Shown in pieces: positions 17,192-26,056 of a stretch of 64,000 nucleotides of DNA. The notes below the pieces were generated by a model. That model had not been told where the DNA came from. It made no database searches and saw only the letters and a program-made list of their open reading frames with translations. Origin of the DNA: Mariniphaga sediminis (lineage in GTDB: Bacteria; Bacteroidota; Bacteroidia; Bacteroidales; Prolixibacteraceae). The stretch spans positions 1-64,000 of the forward strand of contig NZ_QWET01000007.1 of the NCBI RefSeq assembly GCF_003573545.1, read 5' to 3'. A program made the translations under genes and the position numbers. The number at the start of each line of letters is the position of its first letter. Position 1 is the first letter of the stretch.

Positions 17192-18011
17192 AATTGAAAA
17201 AATTGGTAGATCAACAATACAACACGGAAAATCGAATAATAGAATATATCTGCTGAAACTGAATCCGGCAGACAGCCAAATGATTGTCCCCGAATTGGAT
17301 AACCTGGCAAAAAAAGAGGGTTATACCAAAATCGTTACTAAAATACACACCGAAGCATTACCTCATTTTATTTCAGCCGGCTATATAATGGAGGCTTATA
17401 TTCCCCGTTTTTATAATGGCAACACCGACTGCGTGCTGGCCTCCAGGTTTCTGGATAAAAAACGGGAACAATCTCCCAAAGGACAGTTGCAACCCTTTTT
17501 TAAACTGTTTGATTCTGTTAACGGTAGCAATCATTTAAACGGGTTGGAAGATTATCAAATAAGAAAACTCAATGAATTAGATGCCGTTGCGGTTACAGAA
17601 GTATTTAAGCAGGTATTTGAGACCTATCCTTTCCCGGTACATAAGCCTGAATATATTTTAAAAACGATGCAGAGTAAGAGTGCCCTTTATTATGGGGTGT
17701 GGGATGGCGACAGGCTCATTGGTGTTTCAACCGCTGAAACCGATTTTGAAAATAAAAATGCTGAAATGACCGACTTTGCCGTTTTACCGGAGTACCGGGG
17801 TAAGCAACTGGCTTCACATTTATTGGCGTTAATGGAGAGTGATGTAAAAGCAGCCGGCATTAAAACAGCTTATACCATTGCCCGTCTTTCGCAACCGGGA
17901 ATGAACAAAACTTTTATGAAAGCTGCTTATAATTACAGCGGAACGTTGGTAAACAATACAAACATTGGAGGAAGTATCGAAAGTATGAATATCTTTTATA
18001 AACATTTATAA
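17181..18011 (+). CDS. ablB: Beta-lysine N6-acetyltransferase
   Basis: The product is 276 aa from the ATG at 17181. It has an N-terminal family-specific part ([17 protein letters not shown]) and a C-terminal GNAT domain; the acetyl-CoA loop is in [17 protein letters not shown] and the end is [29 protein letters not shown]. In the AblA/AblB pathway it acetylates beta-lysine to the osmolyte Nε-acetyl-beta-lysine. The frame is open back to 17094, but that part lies in the 3' end of kamA; starting at 17181 gives the usual family N-terminus and an 11-nt overlap typical of coupling. Confidence 0.92.
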   Translation: MEDKIEKIGRSTIQHGKSNNRIYLLKLNPADSQMIVPELDNLAKKEGYTKIVTKIHTEALPHFISAGYIMEAYIPRFYNGNTDCVLASRFLDKKREQSPKGQLQPFFKLFDSVNGSNHLNGLEDYQIRKLNELDAVAVTEVFKQVFETYPFPVHKPEYILKTMQSKSALYYGVWDGDRLIGVSTAETDFENKNAEMTDFAVLPEYRGKQLASHLLALMESDVKAAGIKTAYTIARLSQPGMNKTFMKAAYNYSGTLVNNTNIGGSIESMNIFYKHL

Positions 18012-18012
18012 T

Positions 18013-18210
18013 ATGCATTTAGGAAAACGCTGTAGATACGCAAAGGAATGTACTGTATATCAGAGTAAAAATAAAAAAGTAGAAAAGCCCATTTTTATCA
18101 TCCGGAATGTATTTTGCAACCGGGGCGCAAAAGGATGGACCAACTGTAAGCGCTTTTTGGCTTACGAAGGAGGAAAACCTGTTGACGACGACATGACGCC
18201 TTATGGATAA
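18013..18210 (+). CDS. Small cysteine-rich protein of the ablAB operon
   Basis: The 65-aa protein starts 1 nt after the ablB stop and overlaps the next gene by 8 nt, so it is embedded in the operon. It has four cysteines in two pairs (C7 and C13; C35 and C44, in CNRGAKGWTNC), a pattern that could hold a metal ion. There is no signal peptide or membrane segment. I do not recognise the family. Its position suggests a role tied to aminomutase assembly or regulation, but that is a guess from context. Confidence 0.6.
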   Translation: MHLGKRCRYAKECTVYQSKNKKVEKPIFIIRNVFCNRGAKGWTNCKRFLAYEGGKPVDDDMTPYG

Positions 18211-18436
18211 AAACGGGAAAATGAAAAGCAGAGAGGAAAACATGAACACCACAACGGAGAAGAGGATTATTCAATTTCTGGATGAAAACGGCCCAAGTTT
18301 TTTGGGCGAAGTAGTAAAAGAGCTAAAATTGTCTTATACCAAAGGACTTGAGCATATTAGTAAACTGCTTGAAAAAGGTATTATCAAACATTCCGATCCG
18401 CCGTTGCAGTATGAAATAGATCCTGATTCAAAATAA
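18203..18436 (+). CDS. Small winged-helix protein of the ablAB operon
   Basis: The 77-aa protein has one compact winged-helix fold: helix EKRIIQFLDENGP, helix LGEVVKELK, recognition helix SYTKGLEHISKLLEKGIIK and a short wing PPLQYEID. It resembles stand-alone DNA-binding domains of the ArsR/MarR-like class that test how many promoters or repeats are bound. The ATG at 18203 overlaps the preceding gene by 8 nt; starts at residues 6 or 14 are possible and would keep the whole fold. It could be a second regulator of the operon. The transporter gene follows after 4 nt. Confidence 0.65.
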   Translation: MDKNGKMKSREENMNTTTEKRIIQFLDENGPSFLGEVVKELKLSYTKGLEHISKLLEKGIIKHSDPPLQYEIDPDSK

Positions 18437-18440
18437 ATTT

Positions 18441-19925
18441 ATGCACTGGATCGACTACCTAATCTTTGGCCTATACCTTGCAGGAATGCTGAGTATCGGT
18501 TTTTATTTTATGCGAAAAAACCAATCAGCTGATGACTATTTTGTCGGGGGCAGAAAAATGAGTTCGTTTCATATTGGCTTGTCGGTTGTGGCAACCGATG
18601 TCGGAGGCGGTTTTTCAATTGGCCTGGGCGGGCTCGGTTTTATCATGGGACTTTCAGGGACCTGGCTTCTTTTTACCGGACTTATAGGGGCCTGGCTTAG
18701 TGCCGTGTTGCTCATTCCCAAAGTGTCGAAAATGGCAGCAAAGCATCATTTTCTTTCTTTTCCTCAATTTTTAAAACAACTTTTTAATGGCAGGGTAGCC
18801 ATTATTGCCGGAGTTATTTCTGCCATTGGTTACCTGGGGTTTACCAGTTCCCAAATACTGGCAGGCGCTAAACTGGCCTCTGCCACATTCCCGAATATTT
18901 CCATACAAAATGCGCTCATTCTAATGGGGATTATTGCCGTTGTTTATACCTCGGTGGGTGGAATGAAAGCAGTGATCTATACCGATACGTTTCAATGGAT
19001 ACTGCTTATGGGAGGATTGGTTTTTGTGGGGCTCCCTGTGTGTTATATTGGAATCGGAGGCTATGAAACACTAAGAGCCACACTTCCGCAGAGTTTTTTT
19101 AGCTTGACTGCTATTTCCTGGCAGCAGATTGTAAACTGGATTATAACCATTGTTCCCATTTGGTTTATTGGAATGACACTTTATCAGCGTATATATGCTG
19201 CCGGCGATAAAAAAACGGCTCAGCGTGCCTGGTTTGTCGCCGGATTGTTTGAATACCCGGTGATGGCATTTACCGGAGTTATTCTCGGCCTGTTTGCCAA
19301 AGCCGCTTTTGAAAATGGAATTATTGGGGTAGGGGAGAATGGTGTTTTTGATCCTGAAATGGGATTGCCCCTGCTGTTAAAGAGTATCCTTCCGATTGGA
19401 CTGACAGGGCTTATTCTTTCAGCTTATTTTTCAGCGATTATGTCTACTGCCGACAGTTGTCTTATGGCAGCCTCCGGTAACCTTATTACCGATATTTTCA
19501 ACATGCACCATTCGGGGAAGGTGATGCTACTTTCGCAGGGGACCACACTTTTTTTAGGTATTACAGCTTTGCTGGTGGCATGGAAAGTTCCCAATGTACT
19601 TGAACTGATGCTCCATTCCTATTCGTTTATGGTCTCGGGCCTGTTTGTCCCGGTGCTGGCCGGTATTTTTCTGAAAAGAAGGAGTTCCCGTGGTGCCCTT
19701 TGGTCAATGCTTGTGGGAGGGACTGTAACCCTGTTTCTTATTCTTAGTGGAGCAAAGCTTCCTTTTGGACTGGATGCAAACATTTATGGTATTGTACTGG
19801 CAGGAATGACTTACCTGCTGTTTCATTTTTCTGAAACAAGGAGGCTCACCTTGAAAAGCAGCCTTGAATTTTCTGCTTCGTCTTGGCTTCAGGGCAAAGA
19901 TGAAGACCCCCGGCAGGGAAAGTAG
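18441..19925 (+). CDS. Sodium:solute symporter (SSS family)
   Basis: The 494-aa inner-membrane protein has about 13 hydrophobic helices and SSS hallmarks: YFVGGRKMSSFHIGLSVVATDVGGG near the N-terminus, YTSVGGMKAVIYTDTFQW (the TM5 sodium-site region), and LSAYFSAIMSTADSCLMAASG (TM8 sodium site). It is the last gene of the ablAB operon, 4 nt after the winged-helix gene, so lysine, beta-lysine or another osmolyte are likely substrates. The 3' end is odd: the last residues (from about LKSSLEFSASSWL) and the stop codon lie inside the dispersed repeat starting at 19852. The original C-terminus may therefore have been replaced. Confidence 0.88.
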   Translation: MHWIDYLIFGLYLAGMLSIGFYFMRKNQSADDYFVGGRKMSSFHIGLSVVATDVGGGFSIGLGGLGFIMGLSGTWLLFTGLIGAWLSAVLLIPKVSKMAAKHHFLSFPQFLKQLFNGRVAIIAGVISAIGYLGFTSSQILAGAKLASATFPNISIQNALILMGIIAVVYTSVGGMKAVIYTDTFQWILLMGGLVFVGLPVCYIGIGGYETLRATLPQSFFSLTAISWQQIVNWIITIVPIWFIGMTLYQRIYAAGDKKTAQRAWFVAGLFEYPVMAFTGVILGLFAKAAFENGIIGVGENGVFDPEMGLPLLLKSILPIGLTGLILSAYFSAIMSTADSCLMAASGNLITDIFNMHHSGKVMLLSQGTTLFLGITALLVAWKVPNVLELMLHSYSFMVSGLFVPVLAGIFLKRRSSRGALWSMLVGGTVTLFLILSGAKLPFGLDANIYGIVLAGMTYLLFHFSETRRLTLKSSLEFSASSWLQGKDEDPRQGK

Positions 19926-20300
19926 ATGTACTAATGCAAATCAAGAGTTGAACCCACTTCGGGGTTCTTTTCATACCCACTTCATTACCATGGGTTTTAC
20001 CCGTGGCTATTATTGTTTAATCCCTTTCGGGATAAAGAAATGTCCGAAGGACATAAATAAAAATAGCCCCGTGCGAAGCTCGGGGAAGACAATGCGGGGT
20101 AAAAACACAACCCCGGAGTGGGTTGAATTTTTGATAATCAGCTAATGTCAACTTTTGATTCGTATAATTCCTTCATTTTCTTATCCCACTAACATTTTTA
20201 ATGTGCTCTGCCTTTAGAAATCAAATAGGAGTGTTAGAAATGTCACTTTCTTTTCTGTTTCGGGGAGCAAAAATTTTTGCCTGAAAAATGAAATCTACCT
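19852..20300. repeat. Hairpin-rich dispersed repeat, copy 2
   Basis: This is the second copy of the element at 6443-6888, in the same orientation. It has the same order of parts: TTTTCTGCTTCGTCTTGGCT, TTGAACCCACTTCGGGGTT, the small hairpins, AACCCCGGAGTGGGTTGAA, then a tail with ATCAAATAGGAGTGTTAGAA. Differences are scattered substitutions and small indels. It overlaps the 3' end of the SSS transporter gene by about 74 bp. A 93-codon open frame inside it is not taken as a gene, because it merely reads the repeat. Confidence 0.85.
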
Positions 20301-20350
20301 ACTTCTCAAGGGGAGTCCAAAAGGATGGTGGATAAAAAATTATAAGAAAC

Positions 20351-20383
20351 AAAAAGAGACTGTATTTAACAGTCTCTTTTTTT
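20351..20383 (-). terminator. Terminator of tRNA-His
   Basis: AAAAAGAGACTGT (20351-20363) pairs with ACAGTCTCTTTTT around a 5-6 nt loop. Read on the minus strand, the hairpin follows the tRNA 3' end at once and is followed by an A/T-rich run. The T-rich plus-strand flank also allows it to stop plus-strand reading from the transporter operon. Confidence 0.8.
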
Positions 20384-20384
20384 G

Positions 20385-20459
20385 GGTGGTAGATGGGGCT
20401 TGAACCCACGACCTCTGGAACCACAATCCAGCGCTCTAACCAACTGAGCTACAACCACC
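20385..20459 (-). tRNA. tRNA-His (GTG)
   Basis: The minus strand reads GGTGGTTGTAGCTCAGTTGG at the 5' end, has the anticodon loop TTGTGGT flanked by CTGGA and TCCAG, and the T arm GTGGGTTCAAGCCCC. The anticodon GTG gives histidine. The extra 5' G pairing with C73, the identity mark of tRNA-His, is present. One T-T mismatch is seen in the acceptor stem. CCA is not encoded. Confidence 0.93.
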
Positions 20460-20514
20460 GTTTATTTTGCGGTTGCAAATATAATATTTTATTCTTTTTC
20501 CCCTCTTAAAATGA

Positions 20515-21264
20515 CTAGAAATTGAGGATATCTTTCAGGTTTTTGTATCCGGTTTTACTTACCTTCAGCTTGGTTTTGTCATGAAGAATAACAATGTATG
20601 ATTCTTTTTCGTATTGCTGAATTTCGTTTATCTCTTCCACCTTTACAATGTAGGAACGATGGATGCGAACAAAGTTTCTGTGATCCAGTGCTTTCTCCAG
20701 GTATTTCATGGTTTTTTGTTTCATGTATCGGCTATCCGGCGTGTAAATCATCACATAATCGTCCATCGATTCAATGTACCTCACCTGGTCTACCGGGATA
20801 ATATGAATTTTGTGCCGGTCTTTAACTACAATCCGATCCAGAAACTCTTCCCGTGGGTAGTCACTTACTTTTTCAGCTACATCCGAATGGGTGCCTTCGG
20901 TTTGGATGCGCTCGGCCACTTTGTCTATGGCCTCCATTAGCCGGTCTTTGGAGTACGGTTTTAGCAGATAATCTGCGGCGTTGTATTCGAAAGCTTTCAG
21001 GGCATACTGATCGTAAGCTGTGGCAAAGATGATGTGCGGTTTATGATCCAACAGTTCCAGCAATTCAAACCCGGTAATTTTGGGCATCTGGATATCAAGG
21101 AAAACAAGGTCCGGTTTAAGTTCATTAATCATTTTTACTCCTTCGAACCCATTTTCGCATTCTGCAACAATTTCAACATTCTCAGCCTCTTTCAGAAACG
21201 ATTTTAGCAGATTGCGGGCTAGTTCTTCGTCTTCGACAATAATGGTGCGTATTTTTTCCGACAT
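20515..21264 (-). CDS. LytTR-type response regulator
   Basis: The 249-aa regulator has an N-terminal receiver domain (residues 4-120; phospho-acceptor Asp in KPDLVFLDIQMP; switch Lys in NAADYLLKPYSK) and a C-terminal LytTR DNA-binding domain (about 140-245; DRIVVKDRHKIHIIPVDQVR, FVRIHRSYIV). Such regulators bind pairs of short direct repeats. It is the last gene of a four-gene minus-strand operon, 6 nt after the sensor kinase gene; no LytTR target can be named from the sequence. Confidence 0.93.
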   Translation of the reverse strand: MSEKIRTIIVEDEELARNLLKSFLKEAENVEIVAECENGFEGVKMINELKPDLVFLDIQMPKITGFELLELLDHKPHIIFATAYDQYALKAFEYNAADYLLKPYSKDRLMEAIDKVAERIQTEGTHSDVAEKVSDYPREEFLDRIVVKDRHKIHIIPVDQVRYIESMDDYVMIYTPDSRYMKQKTMKYLEKALDHRNFVRIHRSYIVKVEEINEIQQYEKESYIVILHDKTKLKVSKTGYKNLKDILNF

Positions 21265-21270
21265 AGCAGT

Positions 21271-22317
21271 TTATTTTTGTGGAATAGCCAAAGTTACTGT
21301 AAATTCTTTTTTGTTGTCCTCCACTTTCATCAACATAGGATTTCCATAGATGATTTGAAGACGGTCCCGGATATTCCGGAGGCCTATTCCTTCTCCCTTT
21401 TTGCTGATGGAGTTAGGATCATAATTGTTGGTAATTGTTATTTCCAGTACATTGTCATTGCATTTGCTGCGGGTTGTAATGTCAATGGGTTCGGTAGCTT
21501 CGTAAACACCATATTTTATAGCATTTTCGTACAGTGGTTGCAAAATCATATTCGGGATCATGGCATTGAGGCATTTTTCATCAATATCAAAAACAGCATT
21601 CAATTTATTCCCGAATCTCACCTTTTCAATTTGAAGGTAAAGCGTGTTATTTTTTAGTTCCTCACTGAACGTAACTTTGTCAATTTGGTCGTGTTTAAGC
21701 GAATACCTCATAAGTGCTGAGAGGTTAATGACCATTTCCTGGGCTTTGTCAGGATTGGTCATGGTGAGCGACGAAATGCTGTTCAGGCTGTTAAACAGGA
21801 AGTGGGGGTTGATCTGAGATTTTAGGGCATGCAACTCAGCCTCTTTTACCAGCGATTTCAATTTACCTTCGTTACGGACCTTCTCCTTGAACCCCTGATA
21901 ATAATTTACGGCGTAGAAAAAGATTACATAAGTGAGATAAAGCATGTACCCACTGAAAATATTACCTGCCAGGTTGTTTTCAATCCATTGTCCGGCGTAG
22001 GGGTGAAGCAGTTTTATGATAACAATGCCAAAGTAGAGCCAGATAAAAACGATAATGGTAGCGGCAATAAGATGCGACAGGACAACCCGCACGGCGCTAT
22101 TGTTTTCAAGGGTGCTGAATTTGATAACATACCAGATGGAAGAGCCTATTATGGCAAACATAAAAGGCAACGCTAGTGCTTCGGCCACAGCAATCCCCGG
22201 TTCAAACCCATAGGCCAGCCATTTTATTAAAACGGCTCCGGTTATAATCGCAATCCAAATCAGGATATAATAAATTACCAGCTTTGGATTAGATATAAAC
22301 GGGTGTTTAAAGTCCAT
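21271..22317 (-). CDS. LytS/YehU-type sensor histidine kinase
   Basis: The 348-aa protein has four predicted membrane helices (residues about 14-155) with no large sensing domain, then a His_kinase (LytS-type) domain. The phosphorylated histidine is in LKSQINPHFLFNSLNS, and the ATPase parts are MIPNMILQPLYENAIKYGV (N box) and GEGIGLRNIRDRLQIIYG (G box). It is the partner of the LytTR regulator 6 nt downstream. Its gene follows the LiaF-like membrane protein gene by 2 nt, so membrane or envelope state is a plausible signal (inference). Confidence 0.92.
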   Translation of the reverse strand: MDFKHPFISNPKLVIYYILIWIAIITGAVLIKWLAYGFEPGIAVAEALALPFMFAIIGSSIWYVIKFSTLENNSAVRVVLSHLIAATIIVFIWLYFGIVIIKLLHPYAGQWIENNLAGNIFSGYMLYLTYVIFFYAVNYYQGFKEKVRNEGKLKSLVKEAELHALKSQINPHFLFNSLNSISSLTMTNPDKAQEMVINLSALMRYSLKHDQIDKVTFSEELKNNTLYLQIEKVRFGNKLNAVFDIDEKCLNAMIPNMILQPLYENAIKYGVYEATEPIDITTRSKCNDNVLEITITNNYDPNSISKKGEGIGLRNIRDRLQIIYGNPMLMKVEDNKKEFTVTLAIPQK

Positions 22318-22319
22318 TT

Positions 22320-23045
22320 TTAATTGAATTTAACTTCGACTCCGCCAAATGCACTAAATCCTTTAATAATCAAAGTTTTTGAAGGATCATAACTGATCTC
22401 ATGTGCCGACATACCCCGTTTGTCGGTAAAGGCGCCAAATACAGTAGTTATTTCATTTTTTATGTTCCAGTCTGGAGGTACTTTAAAACCGCTGCCCCCA
22501 AAAATAGAAACGCAGTCAATAACTGCTCCGTTTTCCGAAAGACTGGCCTGGCGCAGATCATATTCAGCGCCGGCAAAGATGGTGGTTATCTTTCCCCCGA
22601 GAAATTTTTTTGAATTGATAAAAACTTCCTTTCCCCCAAATACGACAAAATCATCGAAATAATCCGTTCCATGCTTCTCCAATTCAATAGTTGGTGATGG
22701 ACGTTTCCGATGGCGGGTAAGGAGAAGGGCCATCCCAACTCCGATGATGACCAGTGGCCAACCTATTCGCCTTAATTGATGAGGAATTAGCCAAACATGA
22801 TCGACCAGAAAGAAACTTCCGATAATGATTAGAATCGTTCCCGCCAGACGATTTCCGGCAATAAACGAAAAAACACCAATACCGATAAGCAGCATTTGCC
22901 ATGAAATAAGAGCATCTGCCCACACATCTGGTATTAAATGCAGTTTTACCAAAATCCAAAGAACCCCCACCGCGATTAAAAATATCCCGAATGACGATCT
23001 CCTGTGACATATGTTTTTACTTTTCATTTCAATCTTTCTTTTCAT
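22320..23045 (-). CDS. LiaF-like / DUF5668 membrane protein
   Basis: The 241-aa protein has four short hydrophobic helices in its first 110 residues (IFLIAVGVLWILVKL, WQMLLIGIGVFSFIAG, LAGTILIIIGSFFLVDHV, PLVIIGVGMALLL) and a C-terminal soluble domain made of repeated beta-turn units with phenylalanine-glycine turns (VVFGGKEVF, FAGAEYDLR, IFGGSGFKVP, VFGAFTDKRG, GFSAFGGVEVKFN). This is the layout of LiaF/VraT-type modulators of envelope-stress kinases. It lies directly upstream of the LytS-type kinase gene. A start at residue 7 is also possible. I infer that it modulates the kinase. Confidence 0.8.
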   Translation of the reverse strand: MKRKIEMKSKNICHRRSSFGIFLIAVGVLWILVKLHLIPDVWADALISWQMLLIGIGVFSFIAGNRLAGTILIIIGSFFLVDHVWLIPHQLRRIGWPLVIIGVGMALLLTRHRKRPSPTIELEKHGTDYFDDFVVFGGKEVFINSKKFLGGKITTIFAGAEYDLRQASLSENGAVIDCVSIFGGSGFKVPPDWNIKNEITTVFGAFTDKRGMSAHEISYDPSKTLIIKGFSAFGGVEVKFN

Positions 23046-23105
23046 TTGTTAATAACATACTCTTCTATTTTGAAATGAGAAACTGTCTTGTTGCTATATA
23101 ATTTT

Positions 23106-23480
23106 TCAGTTTAATCTTGCAATCAGTACAACCCCGGATATAATCAGCAGGACAGGTAACAAAAAAGAAAGGGTTAGGTGGGGAAAAAGAAGTATTTTGG
23201 GTGCCAGAAATAGTCCGCCCAACACAATGAGCACTACTCCGAAAGAACGCTTCCCTGCAAGAAGTATTAATCCTACAACGATAAATACCACCTGCCACGA
23301 AAGATGAAAACTTCCCCAGATGTTAAAAAGGTGTCGAAAAGGAAAAAAGAAATGTGGCCAGTGTAGTCCTGGAAAATCAATGTAAACTCCCATCCTTTGG
23401 ATGAGCCAGGCCAAACCGACCCCGATTAACAGAAATGCCAAAACTGTCCGTGAATTAACCCCCCGTTGTATTTTGTCCAT
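23106..23480 (-). CDS. LiaI/LiaF-like transmembrane protein (DUF5668)
   Basis: The 124-aa protein is almost wholly membrane-embedded: helices around VLAFLLIGVGLAWLIQRMGV, WQVVFIVVGLILLAG, FGVVLIVLGGLFLAP and FLLPVLLIISGVVLIARL. It matches the LiaI-LiaF-like transmembrane region that also forms the N-terminus of its downstream neighbour. The ATG at 23480 (MDKIQRG) is preferred; the extension to 23543 is not family-like. It heads the operon with the LiaF-like protein, the kinase and the regulator. A role in sensing membrane stress is inferred from context. Confidence 0.72.
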   Translation of the reverse strand: MDKIQRGVNSRTVLAFLLIGVGLAWLIQRMGVYIDFPGLHWPHFFFPFRHLFNIWGSFHLSWQVVFIVVGLILLAGKRSFGVVLIVLGGLFLAPKILLFPHLTLSFLLPVLLIISGVVLIARLN

Positions 23481-23636
23481 AACACAGCTCTCTATATAAA
23501 GCAAACAAATGTAGCCTTGAGAAAAAGACAATCTGCTTAACATTCGGTTAACATGAGGTATAAATCGGTAAATGGGACGATTTATATCGATAATACCTGC
23601 TTGTCGCCTACGGAAGATTGCCTTTTTCTGTAAGGT

Positions 23637-25337
23637 CTATTGAGATTTTTGCATTTTAGCCCAGGAATCACGCAGAGGGACCGTGCGGTTAAATACATGT
23701 TTATTTACAGTAGAATCGTAATCTAAGTTAAAATATCCCAGTCGTTCAAATTGAAAATGATCGAGCGGTTGGGCATTTTTTACAAAAGGCTCAATAAAAC
23801 ATTCAGGTAAGACTTTAAGCGAATCCGGATTCAAAAAATCTTTAAAATCGACGTCTTTATGACCTGCCGGATCTTCATCGTTAAACAACCGGTCGTAAAG
23901 TCTTACTTCGGCTTTTACTGCATGGGTGGCCGAAACCCAGTGGAGTGTGGCTTTTACTTTCCGCCCGTCGGGGGAGTTGCCACCTTTGGAGGCAGGGTCG
24001 TATGTGCAGTGTAATTCAGTAATTTCCCCATTTTCGTTTTTGATGACATCATTACAGGTTACAAAATAGGCGTAACGCAATCTCACCTCCCGGCCAGGTG
24101 CCAACCGGAAAAACTTCCGGGGAGGATTTTCCATAAAATCGTCGCGTTCGATATATAGTTCGCGGGAGAAAGGAACCTTCCGGGTTCCCATACTTTCATC
24201 TTCCGGGTTGTTTATCGCTTCGAGTTCTTCTTCCTGACCTTCCGGGTAGTTGGTAATCACAACTTTCAATGGGTTTAAAACACCCATTACCCTTTGCGCG
24301 ACTTTGTTGAGGTGTTCGCGCACACTGTATTCCAACAGTGAAACGTCAATCATTCCATCAACCTTAGTGACACCTATACGATCGGAGAAGTTGCGGATTG
24401 ATTCGGGGGTGTACCCCCTTCGGCGCAATCCTGAAATGGTAGGCATCCGTGGGTCGTCCCATCCGTTGACGTACTTTTCTTTTACCAGTTCAAGCAGTTT
24501 GCGCTTGCTCATGATAGTATAAGTAAGGTTGAGCCGGGCAAATTCAATTTGGCGCGGACGGTAATCCGAGTCTTTCAGTTGATCAATAAACCAGTTGTAC
24601 AGCGGACGGTGTACTTCGAATTCGAGCGTACAAATGGAGTGGGTAATCCCTTCCCAGTAGTCACTTTGTCCGTGGGCGAAGTCATACATGGGATACACAC
24701 ACCATTTGTCGCCGGTGCGATGATGGTGTGCTTTCATTATCCGGTAAAGAATAGGATCGCGCATATGCATATTGGGAGACGCCATGTCGATTTTTGCGCG
24801 TAAAACATGAGAACCTTCCTCAAATTCACCTGCTGTCATCCGGTTGAAAAGATTAAGATTTTCCTCCGGTGTACGGTTGCGGAATTGGCTTTCAAATCCG
24901 GGCCTTGTGGGGGTTCCTTTCTGCTGGCTAATGGTTTCTGCGTCCTGATCGTCCACATAGGCCTTCCCTTGCTTTATCAGTTCGATCGCAAACCCATGAA
25001 GTTTATCGAAATAATCGGAGGCATAAAACAACCGGTCTTCCCAATCGAATCCAAGCCAACGGACATCTTTTTGAATGGATTCTACATATTCTGTCTCTTC
25101 CTTGGCCGGATTGGTATCGTCGAATCGCAGGTTACACTTCCCTCCAAATTTTTCGGCTATCCCAAAATTCAGGCATATCGATTTTGCATGACCAATGTGC
25201 AGATAACCATTAGGCTCCGGGGGGAAACGAGTATGTACTCTCCCGTTGTTTTTACCTTCTTTTAAATCCTGTTCAATCTGCAAATGAATAAAATTCGATT
25301 TTTTGGCCTGTTCCTTACTTTCGGTGCTATTTGACAT
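23637..25337 (-). CDS. glnS: Glutaminyl-tRNA synthetase
   Basis: The 566-aa class I synthetase attaches glutamine to tRNA-Gln. The signature motifs are [14 protein letters not shown] (HIGH) in the first 60 residues and MSKRKL (KMSKS equivalent) near residue 260. [20 protein letters not shown] and the [19 protein letters not shown] block are specific for GlnRS rather than GluRS. The C-terminal anticodon-binding beta-barrels are complete. The [10 protein letters not shown] start (25337) is chosen; an upstream in-frame ATG at 25373 would add 12 residues of little character. Confidence 0.96.
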   Translation of the reverse strand: MSNSTESKEQAKKSNFIHLQIEQDLKEGKNNGRVHTRFPPEPNGYLHIGHAKSICLNFGIAEKFGGKCNLRFDDTNPAKEETEYVESIQKDVRWLGFDWEDRLFYASDYFDKLHGFAIELIKQGKAYVDDQDAETISQQKGTPTRPGFESQFRNRTPEENLNLFNRMTAGEFEEGSHVLRAKIDMASPNMHMRDPILYRIMKAHHHRTGDKWCVYPMYDFAHGQSDYWEGITHSICTLEFEVHRPLYNWFIDQLKDSDYRPRQIEFARLNLTYTIMSKRKLLELVKEKYVNGWDDPRMPTISGLRRRGYTPESIRNFSDRIGVTKVDGMIDVSLLEYSVREHLNKVAQRVMGVLNPLKVVITNYPEGQEEELEAINNPEDESMGTRKVPFSRELYIERDDFMENPPRKFFRLAPGREVRLRYAYFVTCNDVIKNENGEITELHCTYDPASKGGNSPDGRKVKATLHWVSATHAVKAEVRLYDRLFNDEDPAGHKDVDFKDFLNPDSLKVLPECFIEPFVKNAQPLDHFQFERLGYFNLDYDSTVNKHVFNRTVPLRDSWAKMQKSQ

Positions 25338-25462
25338 TACGTTATTATTTATCCTCTGGTTTTCAAAGTCCACAAAATTAAAAAAAGGTTTCTCAGAAAA
25401 ATTATGACCCCGGCATTTTCTTTGGTTTTATTACTTATTTTTAATTTCGCCAAAAAAATAAT

Positions 25463-25813
25463 ATGGGAGTTATTGAAATAGAGGGGATGCATTTTTATGC
25501 TTATCATGGCCATTTTGAAGCTGAAAGGTTGGTAGGCAACGAGTTCTCGATAGATGTAGTGCTTGAAACAGATTGTGCGGCAGCATCTGTTTCCGATGAT
25601 TTGAGCGATGCACTGAATTACCAAGTGGTTTACGACATCATAAAAAAGGAGATGCAGGTTAAATCGTGTCTTTTGGAACATGTGGCCCGGCGTATTCTCC
25701 ATGCACTTTCTGCTGAATTTCCCTCCATTCAGAAAGCGAAAATAAAAGTTTCGAAGCTGAATCCACCGATGGGAGGGGAGATAGAAAAGGTGAGTGTGAC
25801 CCTTTCCTTGTAA
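25463..25813 (+). CDS. folB: Dihydroneopterin aldolase
   Basis: The 116-aa protein matches FolB in length and pattern: GMHFYAYHGHFEAER (residues 8-22) contains the YGxHG-like pterin site, DALNYQVVYDII follows, and LEHVARRIL holds the conserved Glu. KLNPPMGGEIEKVSV, with the P-P/G motif and catalytic-site Lys region, lies near the end. It cleaves 7,8-dihydroneopterin to 6-hydroxymethyl-dihydropterin and glycolaldehyde in folate synthesis and works as an octamer. It is divergent from glnS and followed by tRNA-Cys. No other folate gene is adjacent. Confidence 0.95.
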   Translation: MGVIEIEGMHFYAYHGHFEAERLVGNEFSIDVVLETDCAAASVSDDLSDALNYQVVYDIIKKEMQVKSCLLEHVARRILHALSAEFPSIQKAKIKVSKLNPPMGGEIEKVSVTLSL

Positions 25814-25878
25814 AATTGTTTGAATGGATTGTATGGGATTCATTTCATTTTTTATATATTCGCACTCCGAATAAAAAT

Positions 25879-25949
25879 GGTTCCTTGGCCGAGTGGCTAG
25901 GCGGCGGTCTGCAAAACCGTATACGGCGGTTCGAATCCGCCAGGAACCT
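25879..25949 (+). tRNA. tRNA-Cys (GCA)
   Basis: The acceptor arms GGTTCCT and AGGAACC, the D arm GGCCGAGTGGCTAGGC, the anticodon loop with GCA (TCTGCAAAA) and the T arm GGCGGTTCGAATCCGCC are all complementary as expected. The discriminator is T, as required for cysteine. CCA is not encoded. Confidence 0.95.
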
Positions 25950-25950
25950 C

Positions 25951-25980
25951 AAAAGGATGGAGATTGCTCCATCCTTTTTT
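25951..25980 (+). terminator. Terminator of tRNA-Cys
   Basis: AAAAGGATGGAG (25951-25962) pairs with CTCCATCCTTTT (25967-25978) around a 4-nt loop, and the T-run continues. It starts directly after the tRNA. Confidence 0.92.
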
Positions 25981-26056
25981 CGTATTGAGCCATCCCCGGA
26001 TTCTGGATTAAACTTTTCATGAGAAATATGGTCGAAGGGAAGTTGCGACAAAGTGT

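Noticed and set aside
22684-23010. 108-codon frame inside the LiaF-like gene
   Set aside because: Same-strand shadow in another frame with frameshifted, cysteine- and serine-rich composition.
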